DNA of 64,000 bases from PALSA-610 sp038239145 (GTDB lineage: Bacteria; Actinomycetota; Acidimicrobiia; IMCC26256; PALSA-610). How positions within the stretch are numbered: position 1 is the first letter of the stretch; each line of letters starts with the position of its first letter. The translations under genes and the position numbers were made by a program. The notes under the pieces are model-generated. The model made no database searches. It saw only the letters and a list, made by a program, of their open reading frames with translations, and had not been told where the DNA came from. Location: NCBI GenBank assembly GCA_038239145.1, contig JBBSFB010000017.1, positions 10,524 through 74,523 on the forward strand, in the 5' to 3' direction. This document shows positions 25,141-33,503 of this stretch, piece by piece.

Positions 25141-25683
25141 GTGACCCAGATCCCTCCGCGACCTGACGGCTCCGAAGGCGCAGTGACGCCCGAAGTCGTC
25201 GACCTGCCGATGATGCTGCCCGAAGCCTCGACCGAGGGCGAGGAGCAGGTCGCGCGGCCGACGAAGCTGATCCGCATCGCGGCGATGGTGCGCGCGCTCC
25301 TCGACGAGGCCCGCCGCGCGCCGCTCGACGACGCCGGCCGCAAGTTGCTCAAGGAGATCCACGAACGCTCGATCCACGAGCTCCAGGAGATCCTCTCCCC
25401 CGACCTCCAAGAAGAGCTCGCCGCGGTCACGTTGCCGTTCTCGAGCGACTCGCCGACCGACGCGGAACTGCGGATCGCCCAGGCGCAGCTCGTCGGCTGG
25501 CTCGAAGGCCTCTTCCACGGCATCCAGGCCACGTTGTTCACCCAGCAGATGCAAGCGCAGCGTCAGTTCGAGGAGATGCGCAATCGGCGCTCGCTCGACG
25601 TCGGCAGCGGCGCCGGTGGCGGTGGCGGTGGCGGTGGCGGTGGCGGTGGCGGCGAACAACGCATCCCCGGCGCGTACCTGTAG
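25141..25683 (+). CDS. bpa: bacterial proteasome activator Bpa
   Basis: A 180-residue member of the Bpa/DUF2587 family, an ATP-independent ring that opens the 20S proteasome gate for unfolded substrates. The helical core runs from about 40 to 155 (LIRIAAMVRALLDEARRAPLD; LVGWLEGLFHGIQATLF). The C-terminus GAYL corresponds to the GQYL gate-opening motif. Between core and motif lies a run of 13 Gly encoded mostly by six GGTGGC units at 25615-25650. It is followed 2 nt later by aroG. Presence of Bpa predicts proteasome genes elsewhere in the genome. Confidence 0.9.
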   Translation: MTQIPPRPDGSEGAVTPEVVDLPMMLPEASTEGEEQVARPTKLIRIAAMVRALLDEARRAPLDDAGRKLLKEIHERSIHELQEILSPDLQEELAAVTLPFSSDSPTDAELRIAQAQLVGWLEGLFHGIQATLFTQQMQAQRQFEEMRNRRSLDVGSGAGGGGGGGGGGGGGEQRIPGAYL

Positions 25684-25685
25684 CG

Positions 25686-27050
25686 ATGAGCGCGCCCGTG
25701 CCGCTCGGCACCTTCGACTGGGAACCCGCGAGCTGGCGTCGCCGCGCGGCTGCGCACCAGCCTGAGTGGCCCGACGCCGACGCGCTCGCTCGGGTCGACG
25801 CCGAGCTCCGCAAGATGCCCCCGCTCGTGTTTGCGGGCGAGGCCCGAACGCTGCGGGAGTCGCTCGCGGCCGTGAGCAAGGGCGATGGTTTCCTGCTCCA
25901 CGCGGGCGACTGCGCAGAGTCGTTCGACGAATTCACCGCCGACAACATCCGCGACAAGCTCCAGGTCATCTTGCAGATGTCGGTGGTGTTGACGTACAGC
26001 ACCGGCGTACCGACCGTGAAGGTCGGTCGGATCGCGGGCCAGTTCGCGAAGCCCCGTTCGTCACCGGTGGAGACGCGCAACGGGCAGGAGCTTCCGTCGT
26101 ACTTCGGCGACATCGTCAACGACTTCGCGTTCGAAGCGATGGCGCGGCGTCCCGATCCTCAACGCATGTTGCGCGGCTACAACCAGGCCGCGGCGACGCT
26201 CAACCTGCTGCGCGCGTTCACGAAGGGCGGTTTCGCCGACCTGAACCGCGTGCACCAGTGGAACCTCGAGTTCATCGCGTCGAGACGCGAAGGCCGTCGC
26301 TACGAAGAGGTGGCCGACGGGATCGAACGCGCCCTGCACTTCATGGCCGCGTGCGGAATCGACCTCGGGCACGAGGCGCAGTTGCACGAGGTCGACTTCT
26401 ACACGTCGCACGAGGCACTGATCCTCGGTTTCGAGGAAGCCCTGACCCGGCGCGACAGCCTCTCCGGCGATTGGTACGACTGCTCCGCTCACCTGCTGTG
26501 GATCGGTGAGCGGACCCGCCAGGTCGACGGCGCGCACGTCGAGTTCCTCTCCGGCGTGCAGAACCCCATCGGGGTGAAGCTCGGGCCCGAGACCACTCCC
26601 GAGGACGCGGTCGCGCTGTGTCGGCGCCTCGACCCGGACCGCGAACCCGGCCGCCTGGTGCTCGTCAGCCGCATGGGCGCCGACAAGGTCGCGGAGAAGT
26701 TGCCGCCACTCCTCCGGGCGGTGGCCAAGGCGAACCATCCCGTCGTGTGGGCGTGCGATCCGATGCACGGCAACACCTACGCCCACGAGAGCGGCTACAA
26801 GACCCGTCACTTCGATGCGGTCATGCACGAGGTCGAGCAGTTTTTTGCAGCATGCCGGACGGCCGACGTGTGGCCCGGCGCAGTTCACGTGGAGCTGACC
26901 GGCGACGACGTCACCGAATGCCTCGGCGGTGGCGACGACGTGCGGGGCGAACAGCTCGAGAACAAGTACGAGACCAGGTGCGATCCGCGGTTGAACGCCC
27001 GGCAGTCGCTCGACCTCGCCTTCCGGCTCGGCGAGCTCGTCCAGCGCTGA
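25686..27050 (+). CDS. aroG: class II 3-deoxy-D-arabino-heptulosonate 7-phosphate synthase
   Basis: A 454-residue plant/mycobacterial-type DAHP synthase that joins PEP and erythrose 4-phosphate, the first step to aromatic amino acids. Typical features are LHAGDCAESF with the metal-binding Cys, VGRIAGQFAKPRS, SGVQNPIGVKLGP, WACDPMHGNTY and the C-terminal LTGDDVTECLGG followed by YETRCDPRLN. ATG 25686 lies 2 nt after the bpa stop, so the two are co-transcribed. Confidence 0.94.
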   Translation: MSAPVPLGTFDWEPASWRRRAAAHQPEWPDADALARVDAELRKMPPLVFAGEARTLRESLAAVSKGDGFLLHAGDCAESFDEFTADNIRDKLQVILQMSVVLTYSTGVPTVKVGRIAGQFAKPRSSPVETRNGQELPSYFGDIVNDFAFEAMARRPDPQRMLRGYNQAAATLNLLRAFTKGGFADLNRVHQWNLEFIASRREGRRYEEVADGIERALHFMAACGIDLGHEAQLHEVDFYTSHEALILGFEEALTRRDSLSGDWYDCSAHLLWIGERTRQVDGAHVEFLSGVQNPIGVKLGPETTPEDAVALCRRLDPDREPGRLVLVSRMGADKVAEKLPPLLRAVAKANHPVVWACDPMHGNTYAHESGYKTRHFDAVMHEVEQFFAACRTADVWPGAVHVELTGDDVTECLGGGDDVRGEQLENKYETRCDPRLNARQSLDLAFRLGELVQR

Positions 27051-27123
27051 TTCGCGTTCGTTTCGCGCTCCGCGCGGGTACGAGTCGGCCGATCGGGTGT
27101 CGTACGCTCGGAGACAACAAAAC

Positions 27124-27217
27124 GCCGTGCGGACGAAGCGGAGCGCAGCGGAGCCCGAGGGAGCAATGATGCCGTGCGGACGAAGCGGAGCGCAGCGGAG
27201 CCCGAGGGAGCAATGAT
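27124..27217 (+). repeat. two perfect 47-bp direct repeats upstream of kgd
   Basis: The 47-bp unit is identical at 27124-27170 and 27171-27217. Each copy contains GCGGAGCGCAGCGGAGC and ends GAGGGAGCAATGAT, which is a Shine-Dalgarno plus ATG. The first ATG (27168) opens a short frame through copy two; the second opens a 7-codon ORF ending on the kgd start. The 182-bp gap between aroG and kgd holds these repeats and no other gene. Confidence 0.95.
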
Positions 27218-27236
27218 TCAGGTGCGTTCACGATGA
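27213..27236 (+). CDS. seven-codon leader ORF coupled to kgd
   Basis: ATG 27213, preceded by GAGGGAG, encodes MIQVRSR. Its TGA (27234-27236) overlaps the kgd ATG (27233-27235) as ATGA. kgd lacks a clear Shine-Dalgarno of its own, so ribosomes that finish this mini-ORF could restart on kgd. This is sequence-based inference; no amino acid is enriched enough to suggest attenuation. Confidence 0.5.
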   Translation: MIQVRSR

Positions 27237-30200
27237 CGACCGACGCGACTCCAGCCCGGTCTCGCCTCGCGGAGCTCGGTCCCAATGCCGGGCTGATCGA
27301 CGAGATGTATCACTTGTACCGCGAGAACCCGAACGCGGTATCGGCTGGTTGGCGCGAGTTCTTCGCCGACTACCAGCCGCGGGCCGACGTCACCGCGCCT
27401 ATCGTGCCGGTCCCGGCGCCGGCCGCGGCTCTAGCTCCCGCGGCGGTTCCGAAAGCCAGGACCGACGGGGCCGCCGCACCGGTGACCCTCGACGGCGAGT
27501 CGGCCCGGCCGCTTCGGGGCGCGTCGGCACGCATCGTCGAGAACATGGTCGCCAGCCTCGGGGTGCCGACGGCCACGTCGGTGCGCACGCTGCCCGCAAA
27601 GCTCCTCGAGATCAATCGCCAGATCCTGAACAACCAACTCGCGCGCGATCGCGGGGGCAAGGTCAGCTTCACGCACCTCATCGGCTTCGCCGTGGTGCGC
27701 GCGCTCGGTCTCGTCCCGAACATGAACTCGAGCTTCGGTGACGTCGACGGCACCCCGAGCGTCGTGCGCCATGCCCACGTCAACCTCGGGCTGGCGATCG
27801 ACCAGCAGAAGTCGGACGGCTCCCGCACCCTGCTCGTGCCGAACATCAAGAACGCCGACACGCTCGACTTCGCGGGGTTCCATGCGGCCTACGAGGACCT
27901 GATCCGCCGGGCCCGCACGAACAAGCTCACGGTCGACGACTTCGCGGGCACGACGGTGTCGCTTACGAACCCGGGCACCATCGGCACGCTGCACTCGGTG
28001 CCGCGACTCATGCCCGGCCAGGGAGTCATCGTCGGCGTGGGCGCGATCACCTATCCACCCGAGTACGAGGGCGCCGACCCGCAGACGCTCGCCGAGATCG
28101 GCATCAGCAAGACGGTCACGCTGACGAGCACTTACGACCACCGCATCATCCAGGGTGCCGAGAGCGGCGAGTTCCTCGCCCAGCTCCACGACCTGCTCTT
28201 GGGCCGCGACGATTTCTACGACGACATCTTCGCCAGCTTCGCAGTTCCGTACGAGCCCGCCCGCTGGTCTCCCGACCGCGTGCCGCTCGAAGGGTCGGTC
28301 GAGGCTCAGGACAAGATCATCGCGGTCCAGCAGCTCATCAACATGTACCGCGTGCGCGGCCACCTGATCGCGAACCTCGACCCGCTCGGGTTGAAGGAAC
28401 CGCGTACGCACGAGGAGCTCGACCCCAACCACTGGGGCCTCACGATCTGGGACCTCGACCGGGAGTTCCCGACCGGCGGCCTCGCGGGCCGCAACACCAT
28501 GAAGCTGCGCGACATCCTCGGGGTGCTGCGCGACGCGTACGCACGCACCATCGGCGTCGAGTACATGCACATCCAAGAACCCGACCAGAAGGCCTGGATC
28601 CAGCACAAGGTCGAAGGCACGCACAGCGAGACGACGCTCGACGACAAGCGTCGCATCCTCTCCGCGCTGAACGGTGCCGAGGCGTTCGAGCGCTTCCTGC
28701 ACACGAAGTTCCTCGGCCAGAAGCGCTTCAGCCTCGAAGGCGCGGAGACGCTCATCCCGATGCTCGACTTCCTCATCGGCGACGCCGCCGACGCAGGGAT
28801 GGACGAGGTCGTGATGGGGATGGCACACCGGGGCCGGCTCAACGTGTTGGCGAACGTCGTCGGCAAGTCGTACGAGCAGATCTTCCGCGAGTTCGAAGGC
28901 GAGCTCGACCCGAGCGTTCCCCAGGGCTCCGGCGATGTGAAGTACCACGTCGGCGCGACCGGCAAGTTCGCGGCCGCGTCGGGGGCGACGATCAACGTCA
29001 CGCTCGCCGCGAACCCGAGTCACCTCGAAGCGGTCGATCCCGTCGCCGAGGGGATGGCCCGGGCCAAGCAGGACCGGCTGGGCGACACCGAGTGCTGCCG
29101 GGTGCTGTCGATCCTGATTCACGGCGACGCGGCGTTCGCGGGCCAAGGTGTCGTGGCGGAGACACTCAATCTCTCCCAACTTCCCGGCTACGACGTCGGC
29201 GGGACGATGCACATCGTCGTCAACAACCAGGTCGGCTTCACGACCACTCCCGGCTTCGCCCGATCCACCGTGTACGCAACCGACATCGCCAAGGCGGTTC
29301 AGGCCCCCATCTTCCACGTCAACGGCGACGATCCGGAAGCCTCGGTCCGAACCATTCGTCTGGCAAACGACTTCCGCAAGGTGTTCCAAAAAGACGTCGT
29401 CGTCGACATGGTCTGCTACCGGCGTTACGGGCACAACGAGAGCGACGAGCCCGCGTTCACCCAGCCGCGGATGTACGCGGTCATCGGGAAGCGCCGCTCG
29501 ATCCGCAAGCTCTACACGGAGTTGCTGGTCAACCGGGGCGACCTCACCCTCGAAGACGCGGAGCACGCGCTCGACGACTTCCGGTCAAGGATGGAAGACG
29601 CGTTCGACGAGACCAAGACGAGCGCGCGACCGCGCGCGACCGTCGCGACGAGCCTGCCCGACCCGACGCCCTCGCACGTCGACACCGGGGTCCCACGGGA
29701 GCGGCTCGATGAGATCGTGACCGCGCTCACGACGTTCCCCGACGGATTCGAACCGCACCCGAAGCTCGCGCGCATCCTCGCGGCGCGGCGAACCGCGTTC
29801 GACAGCGACCAGGTCGACTGGGCGCTCGGCGAAGCGCTCGCGTTCGGCTCGCTGCTGCTCGAACGCACACCGGTGCGCGTGGCCGGCCAGGACACACGGC
29901 GGGGAACCTTCAGCCAACGCCACGCGACGATCGTCGAGCACCGGACCGAAGAGGAGTACACGCCCCTCGCCCACCTCGGCACCGAAGCCGCGCCGTTCAT
30001 GATCTACGACTCGGTCCTCTCCGAGTTCGCGGCACTCGGTTTCGAGTACGGCTACTCGGTCTCCGATCAGGACGCGCTCGTGTGCTGGGAAGCGCAGTTC
30101 GGCGACTTCGACAACGGCGCTCAGACGATCATCGACCAGTTCATCGTCGCCGCGGAGGACAAGTGGGGTCAGCACAGCGGCCTCGTCATGCTCTTGCCGC

Positions 30201-30832
30201 ACGGCTTCGAAGGTCAGGGCCCCGAGCACTCCTCGGCCCGGCTCGAGCGCTTCCTCGTGCTCTGTGCCCAGGACAACATCCGGGTCGTGTATCCCACCAC
30301 CGCTGCGCAGTACTTCCACGTGCTCCGGCGCCAGGTGCACGACGCCAACCGCAAGCCGCTGATCGTGATGACGCCGAAGCGTTACCTGCGCATGCCGGTC
30401 ACCGCGTCGCCGGTCTCGGCGTTCACCGGCGGCGGCTTCCAGCCCGTGCTCGACGACCCGAACCCGCCCGCCGAGGTCAACCGGGTCATCTTCTGCAGCG
30501 GGAAGTTCGGCCAGGAGCTGATCGCGCGCCGCGACGCCCAGAGCGCGCCCGTCGCCGTCGTTCGCATCGAGCAGCTGTACCCGTGGCCGCGCGAAGAGAT
30601 CGCGGCCGCACTCGCCCGCCATCCCGACGCCGCCGTGTTCTGGGCCCAGGAGGAGCCGGGCAACATGGGCGCGCGCTACTTCGCCCGGCGGCGGTTGGAG
30701 GAGATCGCGACCGGCCGACCCGTCGACGTCGTCGCCCGGGCCGAGAGCCCCAGCCCCGCCAGCGGCAGCTCGACCGTGCACGACGCCGAGCAACAAGCGC
30801 TCCTCGACCTCGCCATCAAGCCCGCTTCCTGA
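27233..30832 (+). CDS. kgd: multifunctional 2-oxoglutarate decarboxylase/dehydrogenase E1-E2 fusion (Kgd)
   Basis: A 1199-residue TCA-cycle enzyme of the mycobacterial Kgd/SucA type. A short N-terminal helix (1-48) and Ala/Pro linker precede an E2-like acyltransferase domain (about 85-335, with STYDHRIIQGAESGEFL replacing the usual DHRxxDG). The ThDP-dependent E1 domain follows (about 340-1199, with MAHRGRLNVLANV, ILIHGDAAFAGQG and RRYGHNESDEP). The lipoyl domain is absent, as in Kgd, so it works with a separate E2/E3. Translation is probably coupled to the mini-ORF before it. Confidence 0.95.
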   Translation: MTTDATPARSRLAELGPNAGLIDEMYHLYRENPNAVSAGWREFFADYQPRADVTAPIVPVPAPAAALAPAAVPKARTDGAAAPVTLDGESARPLRGASARIVENMVASLGVPTATSVRTLPAKLLEINRQILNNQLARDRGGKVSFTHLIGFAVVRALGLVPNMNSSFGDVDGTPSVVRHAHVNLGLAIDQQKSDGSRTLLVPNIKNADTLDFAGFHAAYEDLIRRARTNKLTVDDFAGTTVSLTNPGTIGTLHSVPRLMPGQGVIVGVGAITYPPEYEGADPQTLAEIGISKTVTLTSTYDHRIIQGAESGEFLAQLHDLLLGRDDFYDDIFASFAVPYEPARWSPDRVPLEGSVEAQDKIIAVQQLINMYRVRGHLIANLDPLGLKEPRTHEELDPNHWGLTIWDLDREFPTGGLAGRNTMKLRDILGVLRDAYARTIGVEYMHIQEPDQKAWIQHKVEGTHSETTLDDKRRILSALNGAEAFERFLHTKFLGQKRFSLEGAETLIPMLDFLIGDAADAGMDEVVMGMAHRGRLNVLANVVGKSYEQIFREFEGELDPSVPQGSGDVKYHVGATGKFAAASGATINVTLAANPSHLEAVDPVAEGMARAKQDRLGDTECCRVLSILIHGDAAFAGQGVVAETLNLSQLPGYDVGGTMHIVVNNQVGFTTTPGFARSTVYATDIAKAVQAPIFHVNGDDPEASVRTIRLANDFRKVFQKDVVVDMVCYRRYGHNESDEPAFTQPRMYAVIGKRRSIRKLYTELLVNRGDLTLEDAEHALDDFRSRMEDAFDETKTSARPRATVATSLPDPTPSHVDTGVPRERLDEIVTALTTFPDGFEPHPKLARILAARRTAFDSDQVDWALGEALAFGSLLLERTPVRVAGQDTRRGTFSQRHATIVEHRTEEEYTPLAHLGTEAAPFMIYDSVLSEFAALGFEYGYSVSDQDALVCWEAQFGDFDNGAQTIIDQFIVAAEDKWGQHSGLVMLLPHGFEGQGPEHSSARLERFLVLCAQDNIRVVYPTTAAQYFHVLRRQVHDANRKPLIVMTPKRYLRMPVTASPVSAFTGGGFQPVLDDPNPPAEVNRVIFCSGKFGQELIARRDAQSAPVAVVRIEQLYPWPREEIAAALARHPDAAVFWAQEEPGNMGARYFARRRLEEIATGRPVDVVARAESPSPASGSSTVHDAEQQALLDLAIKPAS

Positions 30833-30875
30833 GATCGAGCTAAACCTTTCGGCGGCCCGTAGCGTTTCCCTCGCG

Positions 30876-31370
30876 ATGGCCGGGTGGGAGTTCGATCAGT
30901 TCTACGGGACCTACTTCGACCGGATCGCCCGCGCCCTCACCCTCGCCGGCGGCGACCGGGAGCTGGCCCACGATGCCACCCAGGAGGGTTTCGCGCGCGC
31001 GTTGCGACACTGGCGCAAAGTTCGGTCGATGGATCGACCCGACAGTTGGGTCTACGTCGTCGCCATGAACACGATGCGCGACCACTGGCGTCGCACCGAA
31101 CGGCGGCGCGGTCGCACACCGGACCCCGCGGTACCGGCCGACAACACGAGCCCGGTCGCGACCCGCGTCTCGGTGCGCGAAGCCATCGCGATGCTCCCAC
31201 CCCGCCAACGCGAGGCGGTCATCCTGCGCTACCTCGCCGATCTCCCCCTCACCGACGTTGCCGACGCGATGGGCTGCGCGATCGGGACCGTGAAAGCCAC
31301 GTTGCACCAGGCGATGCAGAGCATGCGCGTCGAGCTCGACGACACGGAGGACGACGATGCACCTCGATGA
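30876..31370 (+). CDS. ECF RNA polymerase sigma factor
   Basis: A 164-residue group IV sigma factor with region 2 (FDQFYGTYFDRIARALTLAG; HDATQEGFARALRHW; SWVYVVAMN) and region 4 (AIAMLPPRQREAVILRYLADLPL with the helix-turn-helix ADAMGCAIGTVKATLHQ). Region 3 is absent, as usual. The stop lies inside the next gene, which overlaps by 14 bp and encodes a membrane partner that is probably its anti-sigma factor. Confidence 0.9.
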   Translation: MAGWEFDQFYGTYFDRIARALTLAGGDRELAHDATQEGFARALRHWRKVRSMDRPDSWVYVVAMNTMRDHWRRTERRRGRTPDPAVPADNTSPVATRVSVREAIAMLPPRQREAVILRYLADLPLTDVADAMGCAIGTVKATLHQAMQSMRVELDDTEDDDAPR

Positions 31371-32235
31371 GCTGAAGGACGAGCTCACCACGCTCGCCGA
31401 CGAGATGACGCCGTTCGCAGGCAACGTCGAGGCACTCCGCCGTCGCGAACGCCGGCGGCACGTCGTCACGTCGGCAATCGCCGCGACTCTCGCAGTCTGC
31501 CTCGGGCTCGCGGCTGTCGCCGTGATCGCACACCACACCTCCGGGAAGATCCACGTCGCCGGAGTCCCGAGCAAAGAGGTCCCCTCCGACGAGATCACGC
31601 ACATCGACGCGATCGTCGTGCCCGCGACGCCCGAAGCGAAGCTCGTGCTGGATTCGTCGCCGCTCGTCGAAAGGTACGCACTCGTTCACCGCTCCGATCG
31701 CTCGTCGGGCTCGCTGCGCTTCGTGCCGAACGTCGGCTTGTGCGCGCTCCAGACGAACGACGGATACGCGGTGGACGCCTCGACGCCGGGTACCGACATC
31801 CACGACGGTCTGCAGCGGGCGCTCGGCGCCCGGGCGACCGCGTACGACGCCTCCGCCACCAACCTGGGCGTCGACCTCGAGATCTTCATGCGGGTCGGTG
31901 TCGCCCCCGAGTACGCGAGCGCCGTCCTGTACGCGCTGCGACGTGACCCGGACGTCCGTTCGGTTCGATACGTCACGACGACCGACGCCTACGCCGTCTT
32001 CAAGAAGGACTTCTCCGATCAGCCGGCGCTCGTGGAGAGGACGAAACCGTCGGATCTCCCGGAGTCCCTCCGGGTCATCCTCCGGCCGAATCGCCCAGTC
32101 GGCTCGGTGCGACAGCGCTACGCACACTCCGAAGGCGTCGACACCATCATCACGAACAGCGTGCCCACTCTGTTCGATCCCGCTCGGTCACCCAAGTTCC
32201 CGGGAACACCGGTGTCGCCTTGTGCCAAGCCCTGA
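31357..32235 (+). CDS. membrane protein with FtsX-like extracellular domain, putative anti-sigma partner
   Basis: A 292-residue protein: a charged cytoplasmic N-terminus (1-35), one transmembrane helix (about 38-60, VTSAIAATLAVCLGLAAVAVIA) and an extracytoplasmic region. Residues about 165-240 (MRVGVAPEYASAVLYALRRD; VRSVRYVTTTDAYAVFKKDF; DLPESLRVIL) resemble the periplasmic domain of FtsX. In FtsX that domain activates peptidoglycan hydrolases. Overlap with the ECF gene suggests an anti-sigma factor that senses the envelope through this domain. No zinc-finger (ZAS) motif is present. Confidence 0.75.
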   Translation: MHLDELKDELTTLADEMTPFAGNVEALRRRERRRHVVTSAIAATLAVCLGLAAVAVIAHHTSGKIHVAGVPSKEVPSDEITHIDAIVVPATPEAKLVLDSSPLVERYALVHRSDRSSGSLRFVPNVGLCALQTNDGYAVDASTPGTDIHDGLQRALGARATAYDASATNLGVDLEIFMRVGVAPEYASAVLYALRRDPDVRSVRYVTTTDAYAVFKKDFSDQPALVERTKPSDLPESLRVILRPNRPVGSVRQRYAHSEGVDTIITNSVPTLFDPARSPKFPGTPVSPCAKP

Positions 32236-32257
32236 ACTGGTACTCGTGCGCAACACG

Positions 32258-32318
32258 CCACCAACAGTTGTCGGACTTCTCCGCACTATGCGCGGATATC
32301 TCTGACAACTGTTGGTGG
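32258..32318. repeat. 61-bp palindromic element, copy A
   Basis: Perfect 15-bp arms (CCACCAACAGTTGTC and GACAACTGTTGGTGG) enclose an inner stem around the core GCACTATGCG. It lies between two convergent genes and is followed by CTTTGTC. Copy B at 44630-44690 has the same length, ends and core but different inner arms. A role as a bidirectional terminator or a mobile REP-like element is possible. Confidence 0.85.
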
Positions 32319-32324
32319 ACTTTG

Positions 32325-32522
32325 TCAGCGGGAGCGAAGGGCGCGGATACCGACGTAACCGGCGCCGATGCCGAAGGCCATCGAGATGACGGCCAAGGTG
32401 TCGTGGACGACCTTGAAGCTGAGCGGGTGGTCCTGACGACCGATGATCACGATGAGCGTGATCCAGATGTACAGCGACCACGCACAGAGCGCGATCAGGA
32501 ACCAGGCGGTACGGCGCGACAC
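32325..32522 (-). CDS. small two-helix membrane protein
   Basis: A 65-residue protein from GTG 32522. It has two hydrophobic helices (about 5-25, AWFLIALCAWSLYIWITLIVI, and 38-60, TLAVISMAFGIGAGYVGI) joined by a short polar loop. No known family is recognised. It starts 10 nt after the dapA stop on the same strand and may be co-transcribed with it. Copy A of the 61-bp element follows its stop. Confidence 0.65.
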   Translation of the reverse strand: MSRRTAWFLIALCAWSLYIWITLIVIIGRQDHPLSFKVVHDTLAVISMAFGIGAGYVGIRALRSR

Positions 32523-32532
32523 GCCCTCGAGG

Positions 32533-33435
32533 CTACGGGTGTGACGCGTGGGCGACCGCATCGAGACAGCGCTCGATCGCAGGGGCCGATCCGTTGGTCA
32601 GCGGCAGCCGAACGTCGGGGGTCGGGATCCGGCCCTGGGCGTGCAGGACGCCCTTGAACACGGCCGGGTTCGGATCGACGTAGGCGGCGCGAATCACCGG
32701 CAGCAGGGCCTCGGCGTGGGCCCGACCGTCTTCGATCTTCCCCGCGAGCCCGCACTCGATCATCGCCACGAACCGCTCCGTGCACAGGTGAGCGGCGGCG
32801 GAGATCGTGCCGACCGCACCCATGCACATCATCGGGAACAAGAGCGTGTCCTCGCCGCCGAGGACCCCGAATCCGTCGGGTGCGTTGGCCAATACCTCGA
32901 GAGTGTCGACGTCGAGCGTCGCGACCGCCTGCTTCACGCCGGCGACGTTTGCGACCTGCGCCAGTTCCAGCAGGCCCGCGGCGCCCAGGTCGCGCCCGGT
33001 GCGCGTGGGGACGTTGTAGGCGATCACGGGGACCGGGCTCGCAGCCGCGACGGCCCGGTAGTGCGCGACGATTCCTTCGACGGACGGTCGCACGTAGTAC
33101 GGCACCACGACGAGTGCGCCGACGACGCCGACGATCTCGCCGAGCGCGACCGTCGCACTGATCGTCGCGTCGGTGTTGTTCGAGCCCGTGCCGACGATCA
33201 CGCGCGTCCCCGCGTCGGCGCACGCGTGTACCACCGCGTCGATGACGGCTTTCTTCTCGTCAGCCGAGAGCGAGCTCGCTTCACCCGTGGTTCCGAGGGC
33301 GACGATACCGCTCACCCCCGCGGCCGAATACTCGTGGCACAGGCGCTCGATCGCGCCGACGTCGACGGCACCGTGCGCGTCGAACGGCGTGATGAGTGGC
33401 ACCCAGACGCCGCGGAGGTCGAGGTCGCTCGTCAT
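32533..33435 (-). CDS. dapA: 4-hydroxy-tetrahydrodipicolinate synthase
   Basis: A 300-residue TIM-barrel aldolase that condenses pyruvate with aspartate semialdehyde in lysine and diaminopimelate synthesis. The motif GTTGEA is at 48-53, the catalytic Tyr is Y140 (VIAYNVPTRTG) and the Schiff-base lysine is K168 (VAGVKQA). Length and motifs are standard. It shares substrate with hom, encoded 28 kb away. Confidence 0.93.
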   Translation of the reverse strand: MTSDLDLRGVWVPLITPFDAHGAVDVGAIERLCHEYSAAGVSGIVALGTTGEASSLSADEKKAVIDAVVHACADAGTRVIVGTGSNNTDATISATVALGEIVGVVGALVVVPYYVRPSVEGIVAHYRAVAAASPVPVIAYNVPTRTGRDLGAAGLLELAQVANVAGVKQAVATLDVDTLEVLANAPDGFGVLGGEDTLLFPMMCMGAVGTISAAAHLCTERFVAMIECGLAGKIEDGRAHAEALLPVIRAAYVDPNPAVFKGVLHAQGRIPTPDVRLPLTNGSAPAIERCLDAVAHASHP

Positions 33436-33503
33436 GCTGCAAGGGTACTTCGCGCGGAACCCGCAGTCCGGGGGTTCTGCAGTACGGGAGGTACCGTCCC
33501 CCG

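Noticed and set aside
23767..25659. A 630-codon frame antisense to the helicase and bpa
   Set aside because: Its N-terminus is the reverse read of the GGTGGC repeat, and no domain is visible. A shadow frame.
27431..29566. A 711-codon open frame antisense to kgd
   Set aside because: It mirrors the codon pattern of kgd, is rich in Arg/Val/Glu and contains no recognisable domain. A shadow frame.
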